Shown in pieces: positions 54,104-62,910 of a DNA stretch of 64,000 nt. Both the position numbers and the translations under genes were made by a program. Numbering within the stretch: position 1 is the first letter of the stretch; each line of letters begins with the position of its first letter. Source of the DNA: Actinomyces sp. B33. Its GTDB lineage: Bacteria > Actinomycetota > Actinomycetes > Actinomycetales > Actinomycetaceae. Where the stretch lies: positions 1 to 64,000 of the forward strand of contig NZ_JAMRYR010000002.1 of the NCBI RefSeq assembly GCF_028437565.1. The letters run 5' to 3'. A model generated the notes under the pieces. That model saw only the letters and a program-made list of their open reading frames with translations, was not told the DNA's origin and ran no database searches.

Positions 54104-55438
54104 ATGCGCATCGCCGTCGTCGCGCTCGGCAAGATCGGGTTGCCGCTGGCCGTCCAGTACGCCCGCAAGGGGCACGAGGTCGTCGGCGTCGACGTCGACG
54201 AGGCGGTCGTCGATGCGGTCAATGCCGGTCGCGAGCCGTTCCCGGGGGAGGCCCGACTGGGCGGGTACCTCGCGGAGGAGGTGGCTTCGGGCCGTTTGCG
54301 CGCGACGTCCTCGTACGCCGAGGCCATCCCCGGCGCCCGGGCGGTCGTCGTCGTCGTCCCGCTGGTCGTCGACGCCGAGTCCCGGCCCGATTTCGCCCGG
54401 ATGGATGCGGCGACCGCCGCCCTGGCCGCGCATGTGGAGCGCGGGACCCTGATCTCCTACGAGACGACCCTGCCCGTCGGGACGACCCGGGGCCGGTGGA
54501 GGCCGATGATCGAGCGGATCTCCGGCCTTGTCGAGGGGCGGGACTTCCATCTCGTGTTCAGCCCCGAGCGGGTCCTCACGGGTCGTGTCTTCGCCGACCT
54601 CAGGGCCTATCCCAAGCTTATCGGCGGCCTCGACGAGGCCGGTGCGCGGGCGGGGAGGACCTTCTACGAGTCCGTCCTCGACTTCGACGAGCGGCCCGAC
54701 CTGCCCCGCGCGAACGGCGTGTGGGACATGGGCTGCGCCGAGGCGGCCGAGATGGCCAAGCTCGCCGAGACGACCTATCGGGATGTCAACATCGGCCTGG
54801 CGAACCAGTTCGCGCGCTACGCGGACCGGATCGGCATCGATGTTGAGCGCGTCATCGAGGCGTGCAACTCCCAGCCGTACAGCCACATCCATCGGCCCGG
54901 GATCGCGGTGGGGGGTCATTGCATCCCCGTCTACCCGCGCCTGTACCTGTCGACGGATCCGCAGGCGTCGATCGTGCGCGCGGCGCGAGCCGCCAACGCG
55001 GCGATGCCCGCGTACGCGGTGTCGCGGGCCGAGGAGGTTCTCGGCGGCCTGTCGGGCCTTCGTGTGGCGGTCCTGGGGGCGGCCTATCGCGGCGGCGTCA
55101 AGGAGACCGCGTTCTCGGGGGTGTTCGATGTCGTCGCCGAGCTGCGCGCGCGCGGCGCCCGCGTCGGGGTCCATGACCCGTTGTTCTCCGATGAGGAGAT
55201 CGCGGCGCTCGGGTGGGAGCCGTACCGCTTCGGCGACGAGGTCGACGCGGTGATCGTCCAGGCCGATCATGACGAGTACCGCCGGATCGGCCCCCTCGAT
55301 CTGCCGGGCGCGCGCCTGCTTGTCGACGGGCGTCGCATCACCGATCCCGGGCGGTGGGCGGGGACTGCGCGGATCGTCATCGGCGGAGGAGGGGAGGAGG
55401 ACGCGCCGACACCGGTGTTCACAAATATAGATTTATGA
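54104..55438 (+). CDS. Nucleotide-sugar C6 dehydrogenase (UDP-GlcNAc/ManNAc type)
   Basis: Oxidises the C6 hydroxyl of a UDP-sugar to a uronate in two NAD-dependent steps. The 444-residue protein has IAVVALGKIGLPLAVQ (3-18), TLISYETTLPVGTTRG, FHLVFSPERVLTG, the catalytic Cys273 in VGGHCIPVYP and the C-terminal GAAYRGGVKETAFSG. Sequence style is nearer WecC/WbpA than UDP-glucose dehydrogenase. It could supply the uronate used by the diacetamido-uronate genes at 43-46 kb. Its last codons (ATA, GAT, TTA) overlap the lic promoter and include a rare TTA. Confidence 0.88.
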   Translation: MRIAVVALGKIGLPLAVQYARKGHEVVGVDVDEAVVDAVNAGREPFPGEARLGGYLAEEVASGRLRATSSYAEAIPGARAVVVVVPLVVDAESRPDFARMDAATAALAAHVERGTLISYETTLPVGTTRGRWRPMIERISGLVEGRDFHLVFSPERVLTGRVFADLRAYPKLIGGLDEAGARAGRTFYESVLDFDERPDLPRANGVWDMGCAEAAEMAKLAETTYRDVNIGLANQFARYADRIGIDVERVIEACNSQPYSHIHRPGIAVGGHCIPVYPRLYLSTDPQASIVRAARAANAAMPAYAVSRAEEVLGGLSGLRVAVLGAAYRGGVKETAFSGVFDVVAELRARGARVGVHDPLFSDEEIAALGWEPYRFGDEVDAVIVQADHDEYRRIGPLDLPGARLLVDGRRITDPGRWAGTARIVIGGGGEEDAPTPVFTNIDL

Positions 55439-55448
55439 TCTATGTTTG
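55418..55448 (+). promoter_or_regulatory. lic operon promoter with overlapping 27-bp palindrome
   Basis: TTCACA (55418-55423) and TATGTT (55441-55446) are 17 bases apart. Between and over them lies CAAATATAGAT-TTATG-ATCTATGTTTG (55422-55448), whose arms match at 10 of 11 positions. It is one of the most AT-rich spots in the window and overlaps the stop codon of the upstream gene. A bound repressor would block the promoter directly. Confidence 0.7.
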
Positions 55449-55491
55449 AACGCATGGGGAGAGACCCCTGAGATGAACGATCGGTGATCCC

Positions 55492-57288
55492 GTGACGACG
55501 CCCCTGACCCAGACCCAATTCGACGTCCTCTACGCGCTCTTGCGCGAGGACGCCCCCCTGACCCAGCGCGATCTCAAGGCCCGCACCGGCATCTCCCTGG
55601 GCCGCGTCAACACCGCGGTGCGCGAATGCGAGGCCCTCGGCTACATCGACGCGCGCGCCCTGACCGACGCCGGCCGCCGGGCGCTGGACCCCTACAAGGT
55701 CGACAACGCCGTCATCATGGCCGCCGGCCTGTCCAGCCGCTTCGCCCCCATCTCCTACGAGCGCCCCAAGGGGACGCTGCGCGTGCGCGGGGAAGTCCTC
55801 ATCGAGCGCCAGATCCGCCAGCTCCACGAGGTCGGCATCACCGACATCACCGTCGTCGTCGGCTACAAGAAGGAGTACTTCTTCTCCCTCATCGACGCCT
55901 TCGGCGTGAACATCGTCGTCAACCGCGACTACGCCAGCCGCAACAACAACGGCTCCCTATGGCTCGTGCGCGACCGACTCGCCAACACCTACGTGTGCTC
56001 CTCCGACGACTACTTCACCGTCAACCCCTTCGAATCCCACGTCTACCGCGCCTACTACTCCGCCGTCCACGTCGACGGGCCGACCGATGAATGGTGCCTG
56101 TCCACCGGCCCGGGCGGACGGATCACCGGCGCGACCATCGGCGGGGCCGACGCGTGGACCATGCTCGGCCACGTCTACTTCGACCGCGAGTTCTCCCGCC
56201 GGTTCGCCGCAATCCTCGAGCGCGTCTACCACCGCCCCGAAACCGCCCCCAAGCTCTGGGAGAGCATCTACCTCGACCACGTCAAGGACCTCGACATGGT
56301 GATCCGCCGCTACCCCGACGGCGTCATCAACGAATTCGACTCCGTCGACGAACTGCGCGACTTCGACCCGAACTTCATCGAGAACATCGACTCCGAGGCC
56401 TTCGACAACATCGCCGGGGCGCTCGGCTGCGACAAAACCGACATCCACGACTTCGCCCCCCTCAAACAGGGCATCACCAACCTGTCGTGCCGATTCCGAC
56501 TCGGCGACGACCAATACGTCTACCGCCACCCCGGCGCGGGCACCGACAAGATCGTCGACCGCGACGCCGAATTCGCCGCACTCGAACTCGCCCGCGACAT
56601 CGGCGTCGACCGGACGTACATCGCCGGCGACCCCGTCAAAGGATGGAAGATCTCCCGGTTCGTCCCCGACGCGCGCAACCTCGACGTCACCGACGAGGCC
56701 GAACTGGCCCGCGCGATGCGCATGAGCCGCAGCCTCCACGAATCCGACCACCGCCTCGCCCGCAGATTCGACTTCGTCGCCGAGGGCCTGCGCTACGAAG
56801 ACCTCCTCGCCCGCGAGGGCGCCATCTGCGTGCCCGGCTACTTCGAGCTGCGAGACAAGGTCCTGCGCCTCAAAGCGTTCACCGAGGCCGACGGGTACGG
56901 CCTCGTCCCCAGCCACAACGACTTCTTCCCCCCGAACTTCCTCGTCGCCCCCGACGGGAGCATCGACCTCATCGACTGGGAGTACGCCGGCATGTCCGAC
57001 GAGGCCTCCGACTTCGGCACCATGGTCGTGTGCACCGCCGACATGGACGACGACCTCGCCGACACGGCCCTCGTCCACTACTTCGGGCGCACCCCCACCC
57101 CCCTCGAGCACCGCCACTTCTGGGCCCACGTCGTCTTCGCCGGCTGGTGCTGGTACGTGTGGGCGCTCCTCAAAGAGGCCGAGGGCGACGACGTCGGGGA
57201 ATGGCTCCTCACGTACTACCGGCACGCCGCCGACTACATCGACCCCCTCCTCGCCCGCTACGAGGCCGCGGCCGGACAGGAGGCCTGA
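55492..57288 (+). CDS. HTH - phosphocholine cytidylyltransferase - choline kinase fusion (LicC-LicA type)
   Basis: A 598-residue three-domain protein. Residues 1-70 are a MarR-like winged helix (QTQFDVLYALLREDAPLTQRDLKARTG). Residues 72 to about 300 are a nucleotidyltransferase (AVIMAAGLSSRF...PKGTLRVRGEVLIERQI), as in LicC, which makes CDP-choline. Residues about 320-590 are a choline kinase with SHNDFFPPNF (His475, Asp477) and LIDWEYAG (Asp495), as in LicA. It would thus phosphorylate and activate choline. The GTG at 55492 has only a weak ribosome site. It heads the lic run and may read its own promoter palindrome. Confidence 0.9.
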   Translation: MTTPLTQTQFDVLYALLREDAPLTQRDLKARTGISLGRVNTAVRECEALGYIDARALTDAGRRALDPYKVDNAVIMAAGLSSRFAPISYERPKGTLRVRGEVLIERQIRQLHEVGITDITVVVGYKKEYFFSLIDAFGVNIVVNRDYASRNNNGSLWLVRDRLANTYVCSSDDYFTVNPFESHVYRAYYSAVHVDGPTDEWCLSTGPGGRITGATIGGADAWTMLGHVYFDREFSRRFAAILERVYHRPETAPKLWESIYLDHVKDLDMVIRRYPDGVINEFDSVDELRDFDPNFIENIDSEAFDNIAGALGCDKTDIHDFAPLKQGITNLSCRFRLGDDQYVYRHPGAGTDKIVDRDAEFAALELARDIGVDRTYIAGDPVKGWKISRFVPDARNLDVTDEAELARAMRMSRSLHESDHRLARRFDFVAEGLRYEDLLAREGAICVPGYFELRDKVLRLKAFTEADGYGLVPSHNDFFPPNFLVAPDGSIDLIDWEYAGMSDEASDFGTMVVCTADMDDDLADTALVHYFGRTPTPLEHRHFWAHVVFAGWCWYVWALLKEAEGDDVGEWLLTYYRHAADYIDPLLARYEAAAGQEA

Positions 57289-57289
57289 C

Positions 57290-58210
57290 ATGAGATGGGG
57301 AATCCTCTCCGGGGCCCTGTGGGGCCTCGACACCGTCGTCCTCGGCATCGCCCTGGGACTGGCGCCCTTCCTCGGCGCCGGCGAGGCCTCGTTGGCCAGC
57401 GCCCTCCTCCACGACGCCGCCTGCGCCCTCATCCTCCTGATCTACATGGGCGCCCGCGGCCGGCTCGGCGACACCCTCGCCGCCCTGCGCACCCGATCCG
57501 GCAAGGCCGTCATGCTCGCCGCCCTCCTCGGCGGCCCCTTCGGCATGAGCGGATACCTCATCGCCATCAACCACATCGGCCCCGGGTACACGGCGATCAT
57601 CTCGACCTTCTACCCGGCCGTCGGCACCCTCCTCGCCTTCCTCCTCCTCAAGGAGCGGATGCGGCCCCGGCAGATCATCGCCCTCCTCATCGCCCTGACC
57701 GCCATCGTCGTCATCGGCTACTCGTCGACCTCGGACGGTGGGGGCAACCCCGTCATCGGCGTCATCGCGGCCCTCGCCTGCGTCGTCGGATGGGGATCCG
57801 AGGCCGTGATCCTCGCCTGGGGGATGCGCGACGAGGCCGTCGACAACGAGACGGCCCTCCAGATCCGCGAGACCACATCCGCCCTCGTCTACCTCGCCGT
57901 CGTCGCCCCCCTCGCGGGCGTCCTGGGCTTCACCTTCACGGCCGTCCCCAGCTTCGGCACCGGCGTCATCGCGCTCGCGGCCCTGGCCGGGACTGCCTCT
58001 TACCTCTTCTACTACACGGCGATCAACACGGTCGGGGCCTCGCGCGGCATGGCCCTCAACATCTCCTACTCCGCGTGGGCGGTGATCTTCGCGTTCGTCC
58101 TCATGGGGACCACGCCGACCCCGCTGCAGATCGTCTGCTGCCTCGTGATCCTCGTCTTCACCGTCCTGGCGGCCACGCCCGACTGGAAGGACCTGCGGGT
58201 CCGGCGATGA
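57290..58210 (+). CDS. LicB-like choline permease (EamA/DMT superfamily)
   Basis: A 306-residue membrane protein with ten helices in two EamA-like halves (GPFGMSGYLIAINHIGPGYTAIISTFYPAVGTLLAFLLLKERM in the first). Position directly between the choline kinase fusion and licD genes makes it LicB, the choline importer. It starts one base after the fusion gene stop. Confidence 0.88.
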   Translation: MRWGILSGALWGLDTVVLGIALGLAPFLGAGEASLASALLHDAACALILLIYMGARGRLGDTLAALRTRSGKAVMLAALLGGPFGMSGYLIAINHIGPGYTAIISTFYPAVGTLLAFLLLKERMRPRQIIALLIALTAIVVIGYSSTSDGGGNPVIGVIAALACVVGWGSEAVILAWGMRDEAVDNETALQIRETTSALVYLAVVAPLAGVLGFTFTAVPSFGTGVIALAALAGTASYLFYYTAINTVGASRGMALNISYSAWAVIFAFVLMGTTPTPLQIVCCLVILVFTVLAATPDWKDLRVRR

Positions 58211-58299
58211 GACGGGCGGGTCGGCGCCCCGCCCCCTCGCGCCGTGGCACAATGCGAGCCGGGAGGCCGGGCGCGCCCCGGGAACGACGAAGGGATGAC

Positions 58300-59196
58300 A
58301 TGACTAACGACCAGGGACTCGACCAGGACCTCCTCGACCGCGTCCATGCGCTCTTGAAGACGATCCTCGAAGAGTTCGACCGGGTGTGCCGCCGGCTCGG
58401 CACTCCCTACACGGTCTACGGCGGCACCGCCATCGGAGCCGTCCGCCACCGGGGCTTCATCCCCTGGGACGACGACATCGACGTCCTCATGACCCGCGCC
58501 CACTACGAGCGCTTCCTCGCCGAAGCGCCCGCCCTCCTCGACGAGCGCTTCCGGCTGGACAACACGCGAACGCGCGACGACTTCCCCTTCATGTTCACCA
58601 AGATGGTCCTCAAGGACACCCTCCTGATCCCCGAGGCCGACCGAGACTCCGCCTACCGGATGCCCTTCTTCATGGACATCCTCCCCGTGGACACCGTCCC
58701 CGACGACCCGCGCGCCTTCGCCTCGATGAGCCGCAGATCCTGGCTGTGGGGCAGACTGCTCTTCCTCGTCGGCACCCCCCGCCCCTACCTCATCGGCATC
58801 ACCGGGGCGAAGAGGGCCCTGATCTACACCGCGACGACCGCCGCCCACTGGGGGATGCGCCTGCTGCGCGTGACGCCGCGCAAGCTCCAGAGCAGATGGG
58901 AGGCCGTCGTCCGCAGGTACGAGGACGCCCCCACCGGCGTCATGGCGGACTTCACCATGCGGGATCCCCAGAACTGGATCGTCACCGACGACGAGCTGTT
59001 CCCCACCCGCGACGTCCCCTTCGAGGACATCACCGTCATGCTCCCCAACGAGTACGACGCCCTCCTGCGCCGGGGGTACGGCGACTACATGGAGCTGCCC
59101 CCCGCCGACCAGCGGCGCAACCACCGGGCCCACGTCATCGACTTCGGCCCCTACGGATCCGACGCCGCCCGAGGAGGCGCAGATGACCGCCCCTGA
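58300..59196 (+). CDS. licD: LicD-family phosphocholine transferase
   Basis: Transfers phosphocholine from CDP-choline to a sugar of the surface polymer. The 298-residue product has the LicD core YTVYGGTAIGAVRHRGFIPWDDDIDVLM with the acidic metal site, RLDNTRTRDDFPFMFTKMV, MDILPVDTVPDD, and the C-terminal FPTRDVPFEDITVMLPNEYDALLRRGYGDYMELPP. The ATG at 58300 follows CGAAGGGATG. It overlaps the next licD by 14 bases. Confidence 0.92.
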   Translation: MTNDQGLDQDLLDRVHALLKTILEEFDRVCRRLGTPYTVYGGTAIGAVRHRGFIPWDDDIDVLMTRAHYERFLAEAPALLDERFRLDNTRTRDDFPFMFTKMVLKDTLLIPEADRDSAYRMPFFMDILPVDTVPDDPRAFASMSRRSWLWGRLLFLVGTPRPYLIGITGAKRALIYTATTAAHWGMRLLRVTPRKLQSRWEAVVRRYEDAPTGVMADFTMRDPQNWIVTDDELFPTRDVPFEDITVMLPNEYDALLRRGYGDYMELPPADQRRNHRAHVIDFGPYGSDAARGGADDRP

Positions 59197-60046
59197 GGGA
59201 CCCTCCCGCCTCGACGGAGTCCAGCGCGCCACCACCCGCGTCCTGGCCGAACTCGACCGGGTGTGCGAACGGCTCGGCATCCGCTACGCCGTCTACGGCG
59301 GCACCGCCATCGGAGCCGTCCGCCACCGGGGCTTCATCCCCTGGGACGACGACGCCGACGTCTGCCTGCCCCGCGCGGACTACGAGCGCCTGCTCGACGA
59401 GGCCCCCGCCCTCCTGGGGGAGGCGTACGTCCTCGTCTCCCCCCGCCACAGCGAGGACTACCCCCAGACCTTCGCGGTCCTGGGACTCAAGGGCAGCGAA
59501 TTCGTCTCCCAGGTCGCCAAGGACCGGCCCTACCGGATGCCCATCGGCGTCGACCTGTTCCCCCTCGATCCGATCCCGGACGACGAGGCCGCCTACAGGC
59601 GCCAGTCCCGGTCGACGTGGCTGTGGGGGCGCCTCCTCTTCCTCAGGGGGACCCCGAGGGCGGCGACCGGACTGCCCGGCCCCCTGGCCCCCCTGGCCGG
59701 AGGAATCATGCTCGCCGTCCACGCGACGATGAGGGCCCTGCGGATCAGCCCCCGACGCCTCCAACGCGCGTGGGAGCGGGCGGCGCGCCGCCACGAGCAC
59801 TCGGGCTCGACGCTCCTGGGGGACTTCTCCACCCGCGACCCCAAGCACTGGGCGGTCCGCGTCGACGAGCTCTTCCCCTGCGCGCGCGTCCCCTTCGAAG
59901 ACATCACCGTCATGCTCCCCAAGGAGTACGACGCGATCCTCACGCGAGGCTACGGCGACTACATGGAGCTGCCCCCCGCCGACCAACGGGTCAACCACGA
60001 GGCCCACTCGGTCGTCTACGGCCCCTACTGGGACGAGGACAGATGA
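59183..60046 (+). CDS. licD: LicD-family phosphocholine transferase, second copy
   Basis: Second LicD paralogue, 287 residues, with YAVYGGTAIGAVRHRGFIPWDDDADVCL, GVDLFPLDPIPDDEA and FPCARVPFEDITVMLPKEYDAILTRGYGDYMELPP. DNA over the GGTAIGAVRHRGF core is nearly identical to the first copy, so the pair arose by tandem duplication. The middle regions differ, which suggests different acceptor sugars. Its stop overlaps the flippase start (ATGA). Confidence 0.92.
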   Translation: MTAPEGPSRLDGVQRATTRVLAELDRVCERLGIRYAVYGGTAIGAVRHRGFIPWDDDADVCLPRADYERLLDEAPALLGEAYVLVSPRHSEDYPQTFAVLGLKGSEFVSQVAKDRPYRMPIGVDLFPLDPIPDDEAAYRRQSRSTWLWGRLLFLRGTPRAATGLPGPLAPLAGGIMLAVHATMRALRISPRRLQRAWERAARRHEHSGSTLLGDFSTRDPKHWAVRVDELFPCARVPFEDITVMLPKEYDAILTRGYGDYMELPPADQRVNHEAHSVVYGPYWDEDR

Positions 60047-61296
60047 GCGCGACCGTCGAGTCCGCGAGCCAGTACCGGCGCGACTACCTGTGGAACACGG
60101 CGGCCTCGCTCATGAGCTCGCTGTCGTTCGTCATCATGCTCACGGCCGTCACCCGGTCGGCGGGGGTCGCCGCCGCCGGCGTGTTCTCCCTTGCCATCGC
60201 CCTGGGGCAGCAGTTCCAGACCGTCGGCATGTTCGAAGTGCGGACCTACCACGTCACCGACGTCACGGGGAAGTTCCCCTTCGGCGTCTACGCGTCGACG
60301 CGCATCGTCACGACGGGGCTCATGCTCGTCGGGATCGTCGGCTACGGCCTCTACAAGGGGGGGGAGTCCCCTCACGCCGTCCTCACCGGGCTGCTCGTCG
60401 CGGCGCTGAGGCTGTTCGACGCCGCCGAGGACGTGTTTTACTCCGAGTTCCAGCGGGGCAACAGGCTCGACATCGGGGGACGGGCCTGCTTCTGGCGGAT
60501 CCTCACGACGACCGGCGTGTTCTCCGTGATGATGCTGGCCACGGCCGACCTGCTCGTCGCCACCGCGGTCTCCTTCGGCGTCTCGACGATCGTCTTCGCC
60601 TTCGTCTACCTGCCGCCCGCCCGGCGCATGTTCCCCCTGTCACCGACCTGGGACTGGCGCCAGATGGGCTCCCTCCTCGCCGACTGCCTGCCCCTGTTCC
60701 TCGGGGCGTTCCTGGCGACGTACCTGACGAACGAGGCCCGGTACGCGATCGACGAGTACCGCAGCGTCGAGGAGCAGGGGTACTTCTCGATCATCTATAT
60801 GCCGGCCGTCGCCATCAACATGCTCGCCCTCCTCGTCTTCCGCCCGCTGCTCACCCCGATGGCCCGGCGGTGGGCCGAGGGGGACGCCGCCGGTTTCCTG
60901 AGGATCGTCCGCCGGGGCCTGGCTACGACCGGCCTCGCCTTCATCGTCGTGGCCGCCGTATCGGCCCTCGCCGGTCCGCAGATCCTCCGGCTCGTCTTCG
61001 GCCAGGACGTCTCCGCCTACATGGTGGAGCTGCTGGTCCTCGTCGGAGCCGGCGCCCTGAACTCGGCGAGCGTCATCATCTACTACGCGTTGACGACGAT
61101 CCGCCTCCAGCGCCTCGTGTGCGTCGGCTATCTCGTCGCCGCCGTCGACATCTACGTCGCGGCGACCCTGTGGGTCCCCGAGCACGGGCTGCTCGGCGCC
61201 TCCCTGGCCTACGCCCAGGCCGTCCTCGTCCTCGTCCTCGTCTTCGCGGGGATGCTCCTCCACCGGGTCGGGCGCATGCGCGGCGCCGGCTCCTAA
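60043..61296 (+). CDS. Polysaccharide flippase (MATE-like), lic cluster
   Basis: A 417-residue membrane protein with about twelve helices (RRDYLWNTAASLMSSLSFVIMLTAVTRSAGVAAAGVFSLAIALGQQFQTVGMFEVRTYHVTD at the start). It belongs to the oligosaccharide flippase family and differs from the flippase at 47.3 kb. It probably moves the choline-decorated or precursor unit across the membrane. The start ATG overlaps the licD stop. Confidence 0.87.
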   Translation: MSATVESASQYRRDYLWNTAASLMSSLSFVIMLTAVTRSAGVAAAGVFSLAIALGQQFQTVGMFEVRTYHVTDVTGKFPFGVYASTRIVTTGLMLVGIVGYGLYKGGESPHAVLTGLLVAALRLFDAAEDVFYSEFQRGNRLDIGGRACFWRILTTTGVFSVMMLATADLLVATAVSFGVSTIVFAFVYLPPARRMFPLSPTWDWRQMGSLLADCLPLFLGAFLATYLTNEARYAIDEYRSVEEQGYFSIIYMPAVAINMLALLVFRPLLTPMARRWAEGDAAGFLRIVRRGLATTGLAFIVVAAVSALAGPQILRLVFGQDVSAYMVELLVLVGAGALNSASVIIYYALTTIRLQRLVCVGYLVAAVDIYVAATLWVPEHGLLGASLAYAQAVLVLVLVFAGMLLHRVGRMRGAGS

Positions 61297-61370
61297 CCTC
61301 CGAGGGGCGGTGCTGTACCCTCGACGGGGAGTCGACGGCCGACCCGTCGGCAAGCGCGCAGGAGGACTCA

Positions 61371-62486
61371 ATGCGGATCGCGATGATCGTTAACAGCTAC
61401 CCGCCGCGCATGGGGGGGCTCGAATCCCACATCCAGAACCTCGCCGAGGGGCTCGTCGCCCAGGGGCACCGGGTGTGGGTCCTGACGATCTCCGCCGACC
61501 CCGGACGGCGCGTCGACGGCGGCGTCGAGGTCCTCACGGGCCGCTCTCACCTGCCGATCGCCGACGTCATCTCCTTCCCGGCCCCGGGGGCCCGCCGGTC
61601 GATCAGCCGTTTCCTGCGCGCCCACGCCATCGACCTCGTCTCGGTCCACACCCGCTTCTTCCCGATGAGCCTCATCGGTGTGCGCGCCGCCCGGGCCTGC
61701 GCGATCCCGGTCGTCCACACCGAGCACGGATCGGGTTTCGTCGCCTCGCCGTCGCCCCTGATCTCCTGGTGCTCGCGCCTGGTGGACGTGACGGCCGGCC
61801 GCTACGTGCTCCGTCACGCCGACCGGGTGCTCGGCGTGTCCGCGCAGGCCGCCGACTTCGCCGGGCGCCTCGGCGGGGTGCCGGCACGGGTGTTCCACAA
61901 CGCGATCACGCCGCCCCTCGTCCGGGGGGAGGTCGTCGATCGGCCCGGGCGGCTCGTATTCGTCGGACGCATCGTCGAGGGGAAGGGGTGGGACGACTTC
62001 CTCCACGCCGTGGCCGCTCTGCGCGCGCGCGGGCACGAGGTCGACGGCGAGGTCCTCGGAGCGGGACCCTGCCTGGAGGACGCGCGGGCGCTGCGCGCGA
62101 GCCTGGGGCTCGACGGAGCGGTCGACCTGCGCGGGCGCGTGTCGGCCGACGAGGTCCGCCGGAGCCTGGCGGGCGCGACGCTCGTCAACCCCACGGTCCT
62201 GTCGGAAGGGTTCCAGACGACCCTGTTGGAGGCCCTGGCCGAACAGGGGAGGGTCGTCACCTACGTCGTTCCGGGGGCCGAGCTCCTGCGCGACGCGGGA
62301 GCACCGATCGTCATCTGCCCGGAGAAGACCCGCGAGTCCCTCGTCGAGTCCCTGGAGGGGATGCTCGCGGTGCCGGGCGAGCCGGCGCCCGCGGAGCTCA
62401 TCGACGAGTGGACGTGGCCGGTGCGCTCGCGCGAATACGCGAGGATCGCCGAGGAGGTCGTCGCCGAGCGCCGCTCGGCCCGGTAG
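61371..62486 (+). CDS. GT4 glycosyltransferase
   Basis: A 371-residue GT-B enzyme. It starts MRIAMIVNSYPPRMGGLESHIQNLAEGL and has PVVHTEHGSGFV, VFHNAITPP, LVFVGRIVEGKGWDDFLHAV, GEVLGAGPCLEDARALRASLGL and VNPTVLSEGFQTTLLEALAEQG with the second Glu of the EX7E motif. It follows the flippase by 74 bases with GGAGGA before the ATG and may be the last gene of the lic run. Confidence 0.9.
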   Translation: MRIAMIVNSYPPRMGGLESHIQNLAEGLVAQGHRVWVLTISADPGRRVDGGVEVLTGRSHLPIADVISFPAPGARRSISRFLRAHAIDLVSVHTRFFPMSLIGVRAARACAIPVVHTEHGSGFVASPSPLISWCSRLVDVTAGRYVLRHADRVLGVSAQAADFAGRLGGVPARVFHNAITPPLVRGEVVDRPGRLVFVGRIVEGKGWDDFLHAVAALRARGHEVDGEVLGAGPCLEDARALRASLGLDGAVDLRGRVSADEVRRSLAGATLVNPTVLSEGFQTTLLEALAEQGRVVTYVVPGAELLRDAGAPIVICPEKTRESLVESLEGMLAVPGEPAPAELIDEWTWPVRSREYARIAEEVVAERRSAR

Positions 62487-62532
62487 GGGCGCGGACGGCG
62501 CTCAGGCGGGGTCCCGCTGGGGCGGCGCCCCG

Positions 62533-62910
62533 TCACTCGTGGAGGCGCTCCTCCAGGCGGCAGACCCGGTCGGCGAGGTCGTCGGCCCGGTTGTTCGTCA
62601 GCGCGAGCTCCTCGGCCAGGCGACGGCGCTCCTCGGTGGCGCGGGACAGGTCGACGCTCAGGCGCAGCGTGAGCAGGAGGAGGACGGTCGCTGCGGCGAC
62701 GAGCCCCAGGTTGAGGGGGACTTGGACCCCGAGGAGCTGGGAGAGGGAGGAGAGCGCCCCGGGGAAGAGAGAGAACACGGCGACGCTGACCGCGATGACG
62801 ATCCACCACGTCGCGTAGCGCTCCTTCATCCCCGAGTTGCGCATCCTCAGGAATACGGCGACGAGGACGATGAGGCCGAAGAGCACTCCGAGCCAGTAGG
62901 TCGAGCTCAT
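62533..62910 (-). CDS. DUF2304 small membrane protein (second pair)
   Basis: A 125-residue protein with three membrane helices and a charged C-terminal coiled segment (ATEERRRLAEELALTNNRADDLADRVCRLEERL). It overlaps the upstream GT2 gene by four bases, repeating the pair seen at 42.1-43.2 kb. The opposite strand ends convergent to the lic run. Confidence 0.85.
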   Translation of the reverse strand: MSSTYWLGVLFGLIVLVAVFLRMRNSGMKERYATWWIVIAVSVAVFSLFPGALSSLSQLLGVQVPLNLGLVAAATVLLLLTLRLSVDLSRATEERRRLAEELALTNNRADDLADRVCRLEERLHE

